A stretch of 40,458 nucleotides of DNA from JBHJHK01 sp050330975 (GTDB taxonomy: Bacteria; Pseudomonadota; Gammaproteobacteria; Competibacterales; Competibacteraceae): NCBI GenBank assembly GCA_050330975.1, contig JBHJHK010000030.1, forward strand, positions 1-40,458, written 5' to 3'. Shown one piece after another: positions 8,832 through 19,641 of this stretch (positions are counted from its first letter, which is position 1; every line of letters begins with the position of its first letter). The position numbers and the translations under genes are program-made. The notes beneath the pieces were generated by a model. The model was not told the origin of the DNA, did no database searches, and saw only the letters and a program-made list of their open reading frames with translations.

Positions 8832-9248
8832 ATGAGCGAGAAGTTGGAGCAAGCGAAGCGGTTTTTCGAGGCCTGTGAAACCGGTAAGGGATGGGGTGCC
8901 TGCAAGATCCACTGTCATCCCGGCGCGACATTCTCGGCCCAATCCGGTGTTTTGGCCGAGATCGATACCCTCGAGGGATACACCGACTGGATGAAGAATC
9001 TGTTGACGCCCATCCCCGATGGTCACTATGAGTTGAAGTTCTTCGCCGAGGACCAGGAGCGCAACTGTGTGGCCGCCTTCGCCGTGTTCCGTGGTACCCA
9101 AACGGGTCCCGGTGGACCGGGAGAACCAACCGGTAAGACAATAGCTGCTGACTACGTCTATGCGATGGAATTCGAGGGGGATCGGATTCGGCATATGACA
9201 AAGATTTGGAATGATACTATTAGCCTTGTGCAGTTGGGGTGGGGATAG
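8832..9248 (+). CDS. SnoaL/NTF2-like ester cyclase family protein
   Basis: A 138-residue protein with the NTF2-like cone fold pattern of SnoaL-like cyclases: an N-terminal helix (AKRFFEACETGKGW), CHPGATFSAQSG, a middle helix containing TDWMKNLLTPIPDG, strands YELKFFAED and CVAAFAVFRGTQTG, and a C-terminal YVYAMEFEGDRIRHMTKIWND strand pair typical of the family. Catalysis and substrate are unknown; many relatives are simple binding proteins. ATG at 8832 is preceded by AAAGGGT about 8 bases upstream. It is transcribed away from the broken PcfJ-like gene and appears monocistronic. It is intact, unlike the genes on either side. Confidence 0.8.
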   Translation: MSEKLEQAKRFFEACETGKGWGACKIHCHPGATFSAQSGVLAEIDTLEGYTDWMKNLLTPIPDGHYELKFFAEDQERNCVAAFAVFRGTQTGPGGPGEPTGKTIAADYVYAMEFEGDRIRHMTKIWNDTISLVQLGWG

Positions 9249-9299
9249 GGGATATCGTCGTTTTAGATTGTATTGTGAGTGATGTAATATCCATCGACT

Positions 9300-9317
9300 A
9301 AGCGCCCCGTGGCGCTT
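9300..9317 (+). terminator. Short hairpin after SnoaL-like gene
   Basis: AAGCGCC and GGCGCTT form a perfect 7-bp stem with a four-base CCGT loop, about 50 bases after the stop of the SnoaL-like gene. No T-run follows, so it is at best a weak intrinsic terminator. Nothing else is seen in the gap 9249-9493. Confidence 0.35.
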
Positions 9318-9493
9318 GACGATAGTCATGGCAAGCGACAGAACCAAGGTGCCCCAGTTAGCAAATAACCCAGTCTCACCTTCACCTCGACATCGTCTAA
9401 GAGCTGAAATTGTTCCTGACATTTTTTCTCCCGCTGCATCTTTAGGGGGATCAGCTCCTTTCAGCAGATCGACTACACCAGGGGTCATTCATT

Positions 9494-11551
9494 GTGATTA
9501 CTCCAGCTATTTGGCTGCTTGTTATCCTCTTTGCTGGTCACGTCGTAGAAGCAAGCGCACAGATACGGTACTTTCAGGTCAGCGAAATCTCACAGCCTTG
9601 CCAACACTGTCAAGAGGGTGAAACCCGCGGTTATATGCTGATTCCCATGGGAGATGTCAGCGAGTCCTACGATGCTGGGTCCTCCCACTACATCGCTGCT
9701 TGGCCCCTACAGCTGACTTATCCTGGCCCCAGCTACCAAAGTGGTTTGCCGGGAACCTGGATGGAGGCTCTGCGAACCGGTAGAGAGCCAAATGGGTGGT
9801 TTTATTCGACCATTGAGGGTGGCTTGGGCTGGTGGGGGGATACCCGCTTTGCCACGGAAACGCCAAAATTTATCATGGGGGGCGTGGCGCTCAACTTCAG
9901 TGCTTGGGCCAATGGTCCCGGTGCTGGGAGTTCGGATTACATCGGCGAGTACAGAGATTGGGGTGAACCCGGCGGCAAATACGGGGTGGCCCAGCTCAGC
10001 CCCAATTTGCTCTGGCCGCCCGATGGACTCAATCTGCAGCAGGGATCCAACGGAGGGCTTTTTGGCTATGGTTATTTACCGCTCGCTACCTCTAACGGAT
10101 CCCCAGGACAGCACCCAGGGTGTCGAGGTTGCCACGGGTAACCAGTCCTGGACCTTGTTCTTGAACACCGAGAATTTTAAAGGGCCTGCCACCTTCTTTT
10201 TGCCCACATTCTTCTCGAGACCGTCGTTGGAGGATCCCCGTTTGGAGGGGTTGCTCCTCGACACGCGGCCATCGGATGCCAATCGAGCCCTGCAAATGGA
10301 AACCCAGTACATCCCCGGGGTCCAGGCCCAAGCCGAGGATGGCACCCTCTACGCGCGGATTGCGCCGACCCTCTTTCCCGCCACCGGGGACCATCGGTCC
10401 AGGCTGGTTCATCAAGTCACGGCCTATTCTCGGGCGGCCCTCTGGGATAGGGTGGAGAACTGGTTCAATGGTGGTGAAACGGCAGCCGGTGCCATCGATC
10501 CGGCGGGGGCTTTGCCGACCCCGTTCACCGGCGAAGTTTACCCCGAATGGACCATCGTCACCCCAAAGACGCCGGAGGACCAAGAGTATCGGGTTGACTG
10601 GAGCAATTTCTCCCAGCCGCTTTCCAACGAGCCCGACACCATCGGCATCGAGTGGGATCCAGAGATTGTGTTGGAAATAAAGAGAGGGTCGGCGGAGAAT
10701 GGTAACATTATGCTGCCCGAATTCTATCGCCTGGAGGATTATGAGGACACCAAAGTATGGCGGGCCGTTGCCATGGAAGAAGTACCGCCGGGGACTGGGC
10801 TTGTGGAGTACACGATCCCCATTGAACCACGCAACGACCGAGCGCCTTACCTGACCCCCGAAGACCCCGAAAGTCCCTGGCTAAACCCTGGCCCCGTCGC
10901 TGGCCCGTTCACGACTTTGTTGGGGGTCGGCAGTCAGGAGCGAGCCGAAAAAATTCATCGCCACTGGGATCGGCATCAACAATACCTTGCGCCCCCAAGG
11001 GTGGGGGCGCTGGCCTACCTCGACCCTGCCTTGATCGTGGAGCCCCCCACCGGTCTCGAGGTGGGGTATGTGCCGATTGTGACCCGCCAGGAGAGTGCTG
11101 CTGAGCCCCTTGATACCGATGGCGATGGGGTGCCCGATTATGTCGAAGGTGAGGAGGGTCTAGATCCCAACACAAAAAACAACGATGTGTTCAACAATCA
11201 TCGCTTGTTTGTGATGCAGACGTATCGCGATTTTTTGCAGCGCGAGCCCGACGAGGCCGGTCTCCTTTTTTGGACCGATGTGCTTGGGCGTTTGGGGATG
11301 CAGGTCGTATTGAATTGGTTACTTTGTTCCTCGATAGTCAAGAGTTTGTGAGTCAACTGGAGGCCCGTTTCCCCGGCCTTGACCGGTCGGAAGCGACGGT
11401 GACCGCGTTGTATCTGGGGATGCTAGCCCGCGATCCCGATAGTGAGGGTTTTGCTTTTTGGGTCGATAAATTTGAGCGCGGTACTCCGCGACAGGACTTG
11501 ATTATGATTTTTATCGACACAGTTGAGTACTACAGTCGTTTCTTGGATTGA
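9494..11551 (+). pseudogene. Secreted protein with C-terminal DUF4214 module, two frameshifts
   Basis: A GTG start (9494) gives a signal peptide (IWLLVILFAGHVVEASAQ) and a secreted protein rich in aromatic and glycine residues. The frame shifts by one near 10080-10100 (end of YLPLAT) to continue with DPQDSTQGVEVATGNQSW, and shifts back near 11300 within a run of four G to continue with IELVTLFLDSQEFVSQL. The restored product is about 685 residues. Its C-terminus has an Asp-rich calcium-type motif (LDTDGDGVPDYVEGEEG) and two DUF4214-like units (YRDFLQREPDEAGLLFW; LYLGMLARDPDSEGFAFW). The same module ends the protease at 38403-40100. The N-terminal ~500 residues match no family I recognise. The shifts may be assembly errors (the second needs only one more G) or true decay. 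Confidence 0.65.
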
Positions 11552-11630
11552 CGCCCATAAGTCGCCGTTTTTTGTCGGGCTCGGGGGGGAGGAATGATTC
11601 TATGGTGCGCCAGGGAGGGTTAGGTGGGTG

Positions 11631-11912
11631 ATGGATGAGCAAGCGGTGGGTTGCCAAGGTCTGTCCCGGGTCGTTCTCCGGGTCCGCTCGCCGGAGGACT
11701 TGGCGATTTTTTACACCGAGCGTTTGGGGATGGTAGCCCGGTATGAGGGCGGGGCTGTCATCCTGGGGTATCCCGGCGCAGATGCCGATATCGAATTACG
11801 ACCCGCAGGCCGAGGTATCTATCGGCACGGCAGTGGGGATCTGTACTGGAAAATCGGCATCACCCTTCCCGATGTCGACATGGCCGCGGCGCAGCTGGTT
11901 TTCCCATCATAG
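11631..11912 (+). pseudogene. Glyoxalase-fold (VOC) gene, truncated
   Basis: About 93 residues of a vicinal-oxygen-chelate fold: LSRVVLRVRSPEDLAIFYTERLGMVARYEGG and VILGYPGADADIELRP are one beta-alpha-beta-beta-beta half, and YWKIGITLPDVDMAAAQLVF begins the second half, where the frame stops. Normal relatives continue for at least 30-60 residues. The stop falls 30 bases before the 3' end of the convergent ABC exporter gene, so the rest of the gene seems to have been lost in a rearrangement. The start could also be GTG three bases earlier. Probably non-functional. Confidence 0.55.
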
Positions 11913-11942
11913 CTCCAGATGGCGCAGCAAGGGCTATGGACA

Positions 11943-13856
<1,914 letters not shown>

Positions 13857-13922
13857 GTCAAGCCCTCTGGTTGAGAAAAAGCCGATGCGTTGAAGGGATC
13901 TGTTGCAGCAGCAAGTAATTTT

Positions 13923-14028
13923 ATACTCTAAGTTGGTTTGGGGCAAACAAGTCGGCGATCCGGGCATGGTGAAGCTGGGACTGATGCCATCTCATTGTTT
14001 GTCTTCGTCGGTGGATAACTTAGAGTAT
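13923..14028. repeat. 12-bp perfect inverted repeat between divergent genes
   Basis: ATACTCTAAGTT at 13923-13934 is the exact reverse complement of AACTTAGAGTAT at 14017-14028, with 82 bases between the arms. The repeat lies between the exporter start (13856, minus) and the PcfJ/YwqK gene start (14083, plus). It could be a pair of operator half-regions, the ends of an old insertion, or a long-range hairpin in the leader of the plus-strand gene. The role is unknown. Confidence 0.6.
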
Positions 14029-14082
14029 TCATCGAGTTGGGAAAGCAACCCTTGGGTTTGGGTTGGTTCTGGGGAAAATGCC

Positions 14083-15657
14083 ATGATGCAGGATAACGTT
14101 TGGAATTATGAGGAGGTTGAGGATTATTTGACCGGATTGGCCAATTTTGCAGATAGTGGCGATAAGCAACGACGTTTGATGAATTTATTGGTGCGGGCTT
14201 TGCGCAAGCCGTTGTTGAAAAACAAAAATTGTTTGGTGGTGTTGCAAGAGCTACCCACTGATAGCCCCGTTTGGTTGGTGGAGAATTTTAACCGAGGGGA
14301 AGTTTTTCAAACCTTTTCCTCCGAGCGAACCCATGCTCAGTATGGAGACAAAATTGCACATGTTCGCGATTGGCTGAAAGGGGCTATAGAACGGGAGGAG
14401 GCATGGACGTTTCAAAGGGCACCCAACGAAGTGACGCATTTTAAAACCATTGAAGAGGCTTACCAAAAAGCTGAAGTTGTTAGTGTCGCCCTGCGGAAGC
14501 AGCATGAGGAGATGAACGTGGACCCCACCGCAGGTACCTCGATTGCCATGGTTTTTGGCGATGGTTGGGTTGTTCGCCATCTCCAGAGCTCAGAAGCCCG
14601 CAAGTGGGAGGGTAGTAAACTGCATCATTGCGTGGGAGATGGTGCCTACGAGGATAGTGGTTCTGAAGTATATTCTCTGCGAGGGCCAGACGGCAAGCCC
14701 AGGGCGACCCTTGAGGTGCAACAGGGGATCTTAAAGCAGTGTAGAGGGTATGAAAATCAACCCCCCGGTGAGGATGTGTTTGCCTTTATTAAAGATTTTG
14801 TGACGAAAAACAATCTTTCTCTGGAAGAAAGGCCCGAACTCACGGGTTTGGTGGCATGGCAGGATAAAATGTATTCTCTCTTTGATATGCCAGAAGGGAT
14901 TGAGTTGGATGTGTTGGATCTCGGTTATATTAAACGACAGCTTTTTTTGGCGCAAGGGACTAAGGTGAGGGTGCTCCGGTTGCCGGCTAGCCACATCCCC
15001 GCTGATAAGGATAAGGCCAGAATTCAATCCAATGTCGTGCTGCCAGAGAATTTGACATTTGATGAGCTGGTTTATTATAAGCATCAAAAAAATAAGCTTC
15101 ACAATGCGGATGGCCCCGCCTATGTGGAATACCACAAAGACGGATGCGTCATGTTGGAGATATGGTCAATTGAAGGAAAGCGCCACAGGGATAATGGGGC
15201 TGCTTACTTGGAGTATTACGAAAATGGAGAAATTAAGCGCGAAGTGTGGTGGGTAAATGGAAAATACCATAAAGCGAATGGCCCCGCCGAAGTGGAGTAT
15301 TATCCCAGTGGAAATGTCAAGCGCGAGGTGTGGTGGAAAAATAATCAACAATATAAAAAAAATAGTCCTTCCCATGTGGAATATTATGAAAACGGGCAGA
15401 TCAAAAAAGAAGTTTGGTATGGCTTGCCCCCTAAAAGCAGCTTCTTGCCCCACAGGGAAGAGGGGCCCGCCATATTGGAATATTATGAAAATGGAAGCAT
15501 TATGGCCAAGAGGTGGTATTTTAATGGCAAGCGCCACAAGTTTGAAGGGCCTGCCCATGTGGAATACTTAGAGAATGGGGCGATTGGGAAATGTCAATGG
15601 TGGATCAATGGCAAAAAAATAGAAAAATCGCTCATAAAACAATCGCTGAGGCGATGA
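14083..15657 (+). CDS. PcfJ-like domain protein with C-terminal YwqK-type repeats
   Basis: A 524-residue protein. Residues about 1-140 are an unfamiliar helical region (NVWNYEEVEDYLTGL). Then follows a PcfJ-like core: VFGDGWVVRHLQSSEARKWEG, LHHCVGDGAYEDSGS, VYSLRGPDGKPRATLEV and LKQCRGYENQPP. After a linker with a leucine-rich stretch come about six repeats of 24-30 residues with the pattern HR-x-GPA-x-EYYENG-x-IKREVWWxNGK, which match the YwqK/antitoxin-type repeat rather than MORN. There is no signal peptide or membrane segment. ATG at 14083 has GGGGA about 8 bases upstream; longer starts lack support. The gene is clearly more AT-rich than its neighbours, suggesting recent transfer. YwqK-type proteins occur as immunity partners of secreted toxins, but no toxin is seen here. 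Confidence 0.75.
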   Translation: MMQDNVWNYEEVEDYLTGLANFADSGDKQRRLMNLLVRALRKPLLKNKNCLVVLQELPTDSPVWLVENFNRGEVFQTFSSERTHAQYGDKIAHVRDWLKGAIEREEAWTFQRAPNEVTHFKTIEEAYQKAEVVSVALRKQHEEMNVDPTAGTSIAMVFGDGWVVRHLQSSEARKWEGSKLHHCVGDGAYEDSGSEVYSLRGPDGKPRATLEVQQGILKQCRGYENQPPGEDVFAFIKDFVTKNNLSLEERPELTGLVAWQDKMYSLFDMPEGIELDVLDLGYIKRQLFLAQGTKVRVLRLPASHIPADKDKARIQSNVVLPENLTFDELVYYKHQKNKLHNADGPAYVEYHKDGCVMLEIWSIEGKRHRDNGAAYLEYYENGEIKREVWWVNGKYHKANGPAEVEYYPSGNVKREVWWKNNQQYKKNSPSHVEYYENGQIKKEVWYGLPPKSSFLPHREEGPAILEYYENGSIMAKRWYFNGKRHKFEGPAHVEYLENGAIGKCQWWINGKKIEKSLIKQSLRR

Positions 15658-15664
15658 TGCCATG

Positions 15665-15688
15665 AGTTTTGTTGATCAACTGTTTTTT
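15665..15688 (+). terminator. Possible terminator after PcfJ/YwqK gene
   Basis: A short AT-rich inverted repeat (AGTT...AACT around TTGATC) is followed closely by TGTTTTTTG. The position, a few bases after the stop at 15657, and the T-run fit an intrinsic terminator, but the stem is weak. Confidence 0.3.
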
Positions 15689-15736
15689 GTTGCTAGCGTT
15701 TGTTTCTGGATGTTGAGGTGCTTAGGGGTATAGGAC

Positions 15737-16036
15737 GTGAAACATTACAACGTTTGGAATCATCAGGACGTGGAGATCACCCTAAGCCACCAGCCGAGCC
15801 AAAAGCTCACTGAGCTCAATTCGACCAATGTCGATGCCGCCTGGGGGATGTACAACGTCTTCCACGGATCGGGTTGGGAAGCCCACTTGCTCCACTACAC
15901 CGATACCCAGTGGTTTGCCGCCCACAGGCTACCGTTGATCAAACGCCTTGAAGGTCTGAAAGGGCCCGGAATCATTCGTCATTATCCGCCAATCGCCCTT
16001 GCAACAGCGAAATCCCTCCCCCCAGTGCCAGTATGA
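15737..16036 (+). CDS. Short hypothetical, possible remnant of a PcfJ/YwqK relative
   Basis: A GTG-initiated 99-residue frame. Its first residues (MKHYNVWNHQDVEITL) resemble the start of the preceding gene (MQDNVWNYEEVEDYL). The segment VFHGSGWEAHLLHYTDTQWF weakly recalls that protein's VFGDGWVVRHLQSSEARKW. The last ~22 residues run antisense into the MFS gene and are probably not native sequence. I read this as a possible shortened relative whose 3' part was replaced by the MFS gene. Expression is doubtful, and the similarity is by eye only. Confidence 0.4.
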   Translation: MKHYNVWNHQDVEITLSHQPSQKLTELNSTNVDAAWGMYNVFHGSGWEAHLLHYTDTQWFAAHRLPLIKRLEGLKGPGIIRHYPPIALATAKSLPPVPV

Positions 16037-17195
16037 CCCCGGCGGCCAAGAACCCCACGGCGAGGGACGACGTGGCGTCGGCCAGCCGCCCCGCCGCCAC
16101 CGGTCCTATGATCTGACCGATGGCAAATAGCACCGTGAACAAAGAGACGGCACTCCCCACCTGGTGGGGGTCTAGATTCTTGCGGCAAAAGCTGGTCATG
16201 GCGCCGGCGCTACTCATGTAAGACACCCCAAACAGCGCCGCGGAGACGAATAAGCCCCACGCCCCCGCCAACAGCAAGGGCAAAAGGGTCCCAAGGGCCG
16301 TGGCAAGGCTCGACAGGGCCAGGGCTCCGCCCCCTAAGCTGTGATTGAGGACCGGCCGCCAGACAAAGGGTGCCGCCAGGCCGGCCAGGCCGAGAACGCT
16401 CCAGATCCCCGCCACGGTGGCCGTGCTAGCCCCTGTCTCCTCCATCAGGGCGACAATAAAGGTGAAATAGACGATGTAGCCCACGGCAAAGCAAAAGTAG
16501 CCCACCAACAACGGAGCAAGCCGCAGCAGTTGTCCCAGGCTCAAGACCGGGGCGAGGACGGCTTGCCGGGGGCGGGTAAAGCGAGCGCAGCGGGCGGCCC
16601 CCAGGGCGGGTATACAGCACAGGGCACTGAATCCACCTAGGGCCAACCAGGTCGCCGGCCAGGCGGCGGTGCCAAAAAGGCCGATGATCCAGGGAATCGA
16701 CAGGGCCGACAACAGAATCCCGGCGCTGGCCCCACCGAAGTACAGGGTAGTGGCCAGGGTCGAACGCCCCCGGTCGACGCCAAACAGGCCCGAGGCCATG
16801 ACCCCCCCGGCGATAAACACCGGCGCCCCTCCTATGCCCGCTAGGGCCCGCAGCAGGCTCAACAGCAGAAAATCCCCCGTGAGGCCAGAGGCGGTAAGGC
16901 TCGCCGTGGTCAACAGCATCCCCAGGGTAAATAGGCGCGCCGGTGACCAGCGACGGATGAGATAAAAGGCCAAACCGGCTCCCAGGGCATAGCCCAAGGC
17001 GTTGGCCGTGTTCATCCAACCCGCCTGGGCGTAACTCCAGGCGAGATCCTCGCCCATGGCCGGGAGGATCAGGCCGTAGGCAAACCGACCCAGACCGTTG
17101 CTGACCGCCGGCCCCAAGGCCAGGCCGAAGACGAGCCACCAGGTCGCCGCCCTGGGCTGAGCCTCGGCCTGGAGCATCCGCTGGTCTTTGTGCAT
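15972..17195 (-). CDS. MFS transporter, YbfB/YjiJ-like
   Basis: A 407-residue protein with about 12 membrane helices and the pattern of the YbfB/YjiJ group. The first helix ends in NGLGRFAYGLILPAMGEDL, followed by WSYAQAGWMNTANALGYALGA, and a GGVMASGL segment starts another helix. Substrate is unknown; relatives are usually annotated as sugar or drug efflux carriers. ATG at 17195 is used; ATG at 17177 is an alternative. The 3' end overlaps the tail of the small plus-strand frame at 15737-16036. The gene starts next to a receiver-domain relic on the same strand. Confidence 0.85.
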   Translation of the reverse strand: MHKDQRMLQAEAQPRAATWWLVFGLALGPAVSNGLGRFAYGLILPAMGEDLAWSYAQAGWMNTANALGYALGAGLAFYLIRRWSPARLFTLGMLLTTASLTASGLTGDFLLLSLLRALAGIGGAPVFIAGGVMASGLFGVDRGRSTLATTLYFGGASAGILLSALSIPWIIGLFGTAAWPATWLALGGFSALCCIPALGAARCARFTRPRQAVLAPVLSLGQLLRLAPLLVGYFCFAVGYIVYFTFIVALMEETGASTATVAGIWSVLGLAGLAAPFVWRPVLNHSLGGGALALSSLATALGTLLPLLLAGAWGLFVSAALFGVSYMSSAGAMTSFCRKNLDPHQVGSAVSLFTVLFAIGQIIGPVAAGRLADATSSLAVGFLAAGVILALGGGISLLQGRLADNDE

Positions 17196-17200
17196 GCCGT

Positions 17201-17480
17201 TCACCGCTGTCGCTGTCTTTCCAAGTCCAGCTGAGGCCGGTGCCGCAACACCCTGTCGAGGGTATCGCCCAAGACCTTGGCGGCGAAGGGCTTGGTGAGG
17301 GTGGCGCAAAACCCGTAGCTGGCGTGGTGTGCCATCACGTCGCTGTCGGCACAGCCGCTGGTGGCGATGCAGCGGGCGTTGGGGTCCATGGCATTGAAGG
17401 CCTTTGCCCCGTCATCGCCCCCCATGCCACCTGGGGTGGTCAGGTCTAAGGTCGCCGCAGCGAAGGGCTGGCCGCCGACA
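17201..17480 (-). pseudogene. Receiver-domain stub of a hybrid sensor kinase
   Basis: Read on the minus strand, the frame gives GQPFAAATLDLTTPGGMGGDDG (the phospho-accepting Asp followed by the Pro-Gly-Gly-Met-Gly-Gly loop), then NARCIATSGCADSDVM (the conserved Ser/Thr region) and GFCATLTKPFAAKVLGDTLDRVL (the conserved Lys-Pro). This is the C-terminal two-thirds of a receiver domain of the type found at the end of hybrid histidine kinases. The usual upstream half and kinase are absent and no start codon or ribosome site fits. It is a relic, squeezed between the MFS gene start and the CocE-type hydrolase end. Confidence 0.65.
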
Positions 17481-17503
17481 GGGTTTGGGCCGACTTTAAC
17501 AGG

Positions 17504-19552
17504 TTAGAGGCCTTCCCGAGGGATTTGCCTTTGCCAGGGCTGGCGCCACACCCGCCGCCGGTTTTCATAGGCCTCCAAGGTCACATCCAGGTAAAAATGT
17601 TCCCCATCAGCCCACATGGCACCCCGGGCGATGGTCTGGAATTCCCAGCTTCCCCGGGCCAAGTGCTGGGTCTTGTGGAACTCGTGGCGGGCACACAAAG
17701 GATCGTTGGGGTGGATGGTGAAGCGCTCACAGAGGGTAGAACCTACCTCCAGGTCGATGTCCACCAGCCGCTCGGCGCCAAAGTCGTCGTCGCTCACCAC
17801 CAATACCGCCCCACTGGCCACATCTCGTTCGATGCGCCGCTGGCTGCTGGGAGACCGCAGGGTCTGGCTCTTGAGGCCCGGTAGCCTCAAGGGTGGATCA
17901 AAGGTGGGGCTGACCTCCCCTGGGGGGGGCGTGCGCACCGGCAGCGCCAGGTGGCTGTCTTTGGGATAGACCGTGAGGGTCACAGGGGAGGGGGAGGGCC
18001 ACACCATGGGCCAATAGGTCGTGGACACCGCCAACCGCAACCGATGCCCCTGGGCAAACCGATGGCCGATGTCGTCCAACGCCACCGCCACGCCGTAGCG
18101 CTCACCCGGCTCCAGGGGCACCGCCCGGGTGTGGCCCTCTCGGTGGGTGAGGTTGAGGACCCCATAGCTCACCCGGGTAGACGCCCCGCTAGGCGCCACA
18201 TCGCATAGCCGCACGGCGACAAACGCCACCGGGTGGTCGACGCTCAAGGTCAAATGGGCCACCGGAGCGCCGAGGATCTCCAGGGGTTCGTCCAAGGGGG
18301 CCGAGTCGAAGCACAGGGATCCCGCGTCGTCCTCCCGCTGGTCGGTGGGTAGCTGGGGACCGCGCCAGATGGGACAAAACCGCCCCCCCGCCAGGCCCAC
18401 GGTCTGGGGCGAGCACACCGTCAGCGCCGTGGTCGGGTCCACCCGCCCGGCATCGGGGGCCAGGGCCTTCGATGGAGCGGGAAGCCCCAGGGTATGGGCA
18501 CCTAAGGTAAGGGGATGGACCGTCACCTCCCGGGGCGGCCAGCGATCGGCCGTCACCCACCGTCCGGGGCGGTGGTCGTAGTCGGCGGCGGGGGGAACGC
18601 TGTCTTGGATATAGACCGTGAGCAAGCCATCGGCCTCGGCGCCATTGTCCAGGTCCGCCAGCCAACGATCCCAAAATCGCCGGGCCAAAGTGAGAAAATC
18701 CATGGCCGGCTCGGGGTAGGCGATGTGGGGATACTTGTGGGCCCAGGGTCCTATGAGGCCCGTGCGGGGTGTGGTGAGGCCCTGGAGCAGCCGGGGGATG
18801 GCGTTGGAATAGGCATCCACCCAGCCCCCCACGGCCATCACCGGCACCTGGATGCGGGAAAAATCCTCACCCACCGAGCCGTGGCGCCAAAAATCGTCCC
18901 GCAGGGGGTGGCGCAGCCAGTTTTCCGCCAGCAGCGGCATGTTCTCCAACCGCTCCCGCCAGACATCGCGCCAGCTGTCTCCCACCAGGGCTGGATCCGG
19001 CGGCCTGGAACTGTAGGACAACATGGTGCCGGCCCAAAAGAAATTGTCGGTGAGGAGACACCCCCCTTTGTAGTGGATGTCGTCGACGTAGCGATCGTCA
19101 GTGGAGCACAACGTGATCACCGCCCCCAGGGCGGGGGGTTGGAGGTAGGCCAGCTGCAGGCCGTTGAAGCCCCCCCAGGAGATCCCCCATACCCCCACCT
19201 TGCCGCTACACCAGGGCTGCTCAGCCAACCACCGTATCACCTCCAGGCCGTCGCTCAGCTCCTGGGGTGTGTATTCGTCGAACATCAACCCCTCGGACTC
19301 GCCGTTGCCGCGGATGTCCACCCGCACGCAGGCATAGCCACAACTGGCCAAATGGGGCAAGGAAATTTCGTCTCGGGCGGCGGTGCCGTCTCTTTTGCGG
19401 TAGGGCAGATACTCCAAGATGGCCGGCACCGGCTGGGCGTCGGCGTCGGTGGGCAGCCAGATCCGGGCCGCCAACCGCACCCCATCGCTCAAGGGGATCC
19501 ACAGGTGGTCGATTTCGCGCACTGGGCGCAGGGCACTGGGGGTTGAGGTCAT
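17504..19552 (-). CDS. CocE/NonD-family hydrolase (X-Pro dipeptidyl-peptidase type)
   Basis: A 682-residue serine hydrolase. The N-terminal alpha/beta-hydrolase part has the family's WIPLSDGVRLAARIWLP opening, the oxyanion region EYLPYRKRD, the RVDIRGNGESEG loop and the nucleophile Ser125 in GISWGGFN. The Asp-containing VGGWVDAYSN loop and GPWAHKYPH with the catalytic His complete the triad. The C-terminal jelly-roll domain starts near residue 420 and includes the typical LRLAVSTTYWPMVWPSP stretch. Members cleave esters, amides or X-Pro dipeptides; the substrate cannot be assigned. ATG at 19552 has GGAG about 6 bases upstream; an upstream extension is unlikely. No signal peptide. It is divergent from the carboxylase genes across a 90-base gap. 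Confidence 0.9.
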   Translation of the reverse strand: MTSTPSALRPVREIDHLWIPLSDGVRLAARIWLPTDADAQPVPAILEYLPYRKRDGTAARDEISLPHLASCGYACVRVDIRGNGESEGLMFDEYTPQELSDGLEVIRWLAEQPWCSGKVGVWGISWGGFNGLQLAYLQPPALGAVITLCSTDDRYVDDIHYKGGCLLTDNFFWAGTMLSYSSRPPDPALVGDSWRDVWRERLENMPLLAENWLRHPLRDDFWRHGSVGEDFSRIQVPVMAVGGWVDAYSNAIPRLLQGLTTPRTGLIGPWAHKYPHIAYPEPAMDFLTLARRFWDRWLADLDNGAEADGLLTVYIQDSVPPAADYDHRPGRWVTADRWPPREVTVHPLTLGAHTLGLPAPSKALAPDAGRVDPTTALTVCSPQTVGLAGGRFCPIWRGPQLPTDQREDDAGSLCFDSAPLDEPLEILGAPVAHLTLSVDHPVAFVAVRLCDVAPSGASTRVSYGVLNLTHREGHTRAVPLEPGERYGVAVALDDIGHRFAQGHRLRLAVSTTYWPMVWPSPSPVTLTVYPKDSHLALPVRTPPPGEVSPTFDPPLRLPGLKSQTLRSPSSQRRIERDVASGAVLVVSDDDFGAERLVDIDLEVGSTLCERFTIHPNDPLCARHEFHKTQHLARGSWEFQTIARGAMWADGEHFYLDVTLEAYENRRRVWRQPWQRQIPREGL

Positions 19553-19641
19553 GGGGGCTCCGGGGTGGATGGGGGGCCTAGGGGGGGTAGAATGGTGTAC
19601 ATTGACCCCTCTCCATAAGTCTCGACGAGGCCACAATAACG

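Noticed and set aside
14083..15657. MORN-repeat protein
   Set aside because: The repeats follow the EYYENG...KREVWW.NGK pattern of YwqK-type repeats and lack the YEGxWxxGxxxG core of MORN.
18515..19546. Plus-strand open frame opposite the CocE-type hydrolase
   Set aside because: Antisense shadow of a gene with a complete catalytic triad; the composition is random and no ribosome site is seen.
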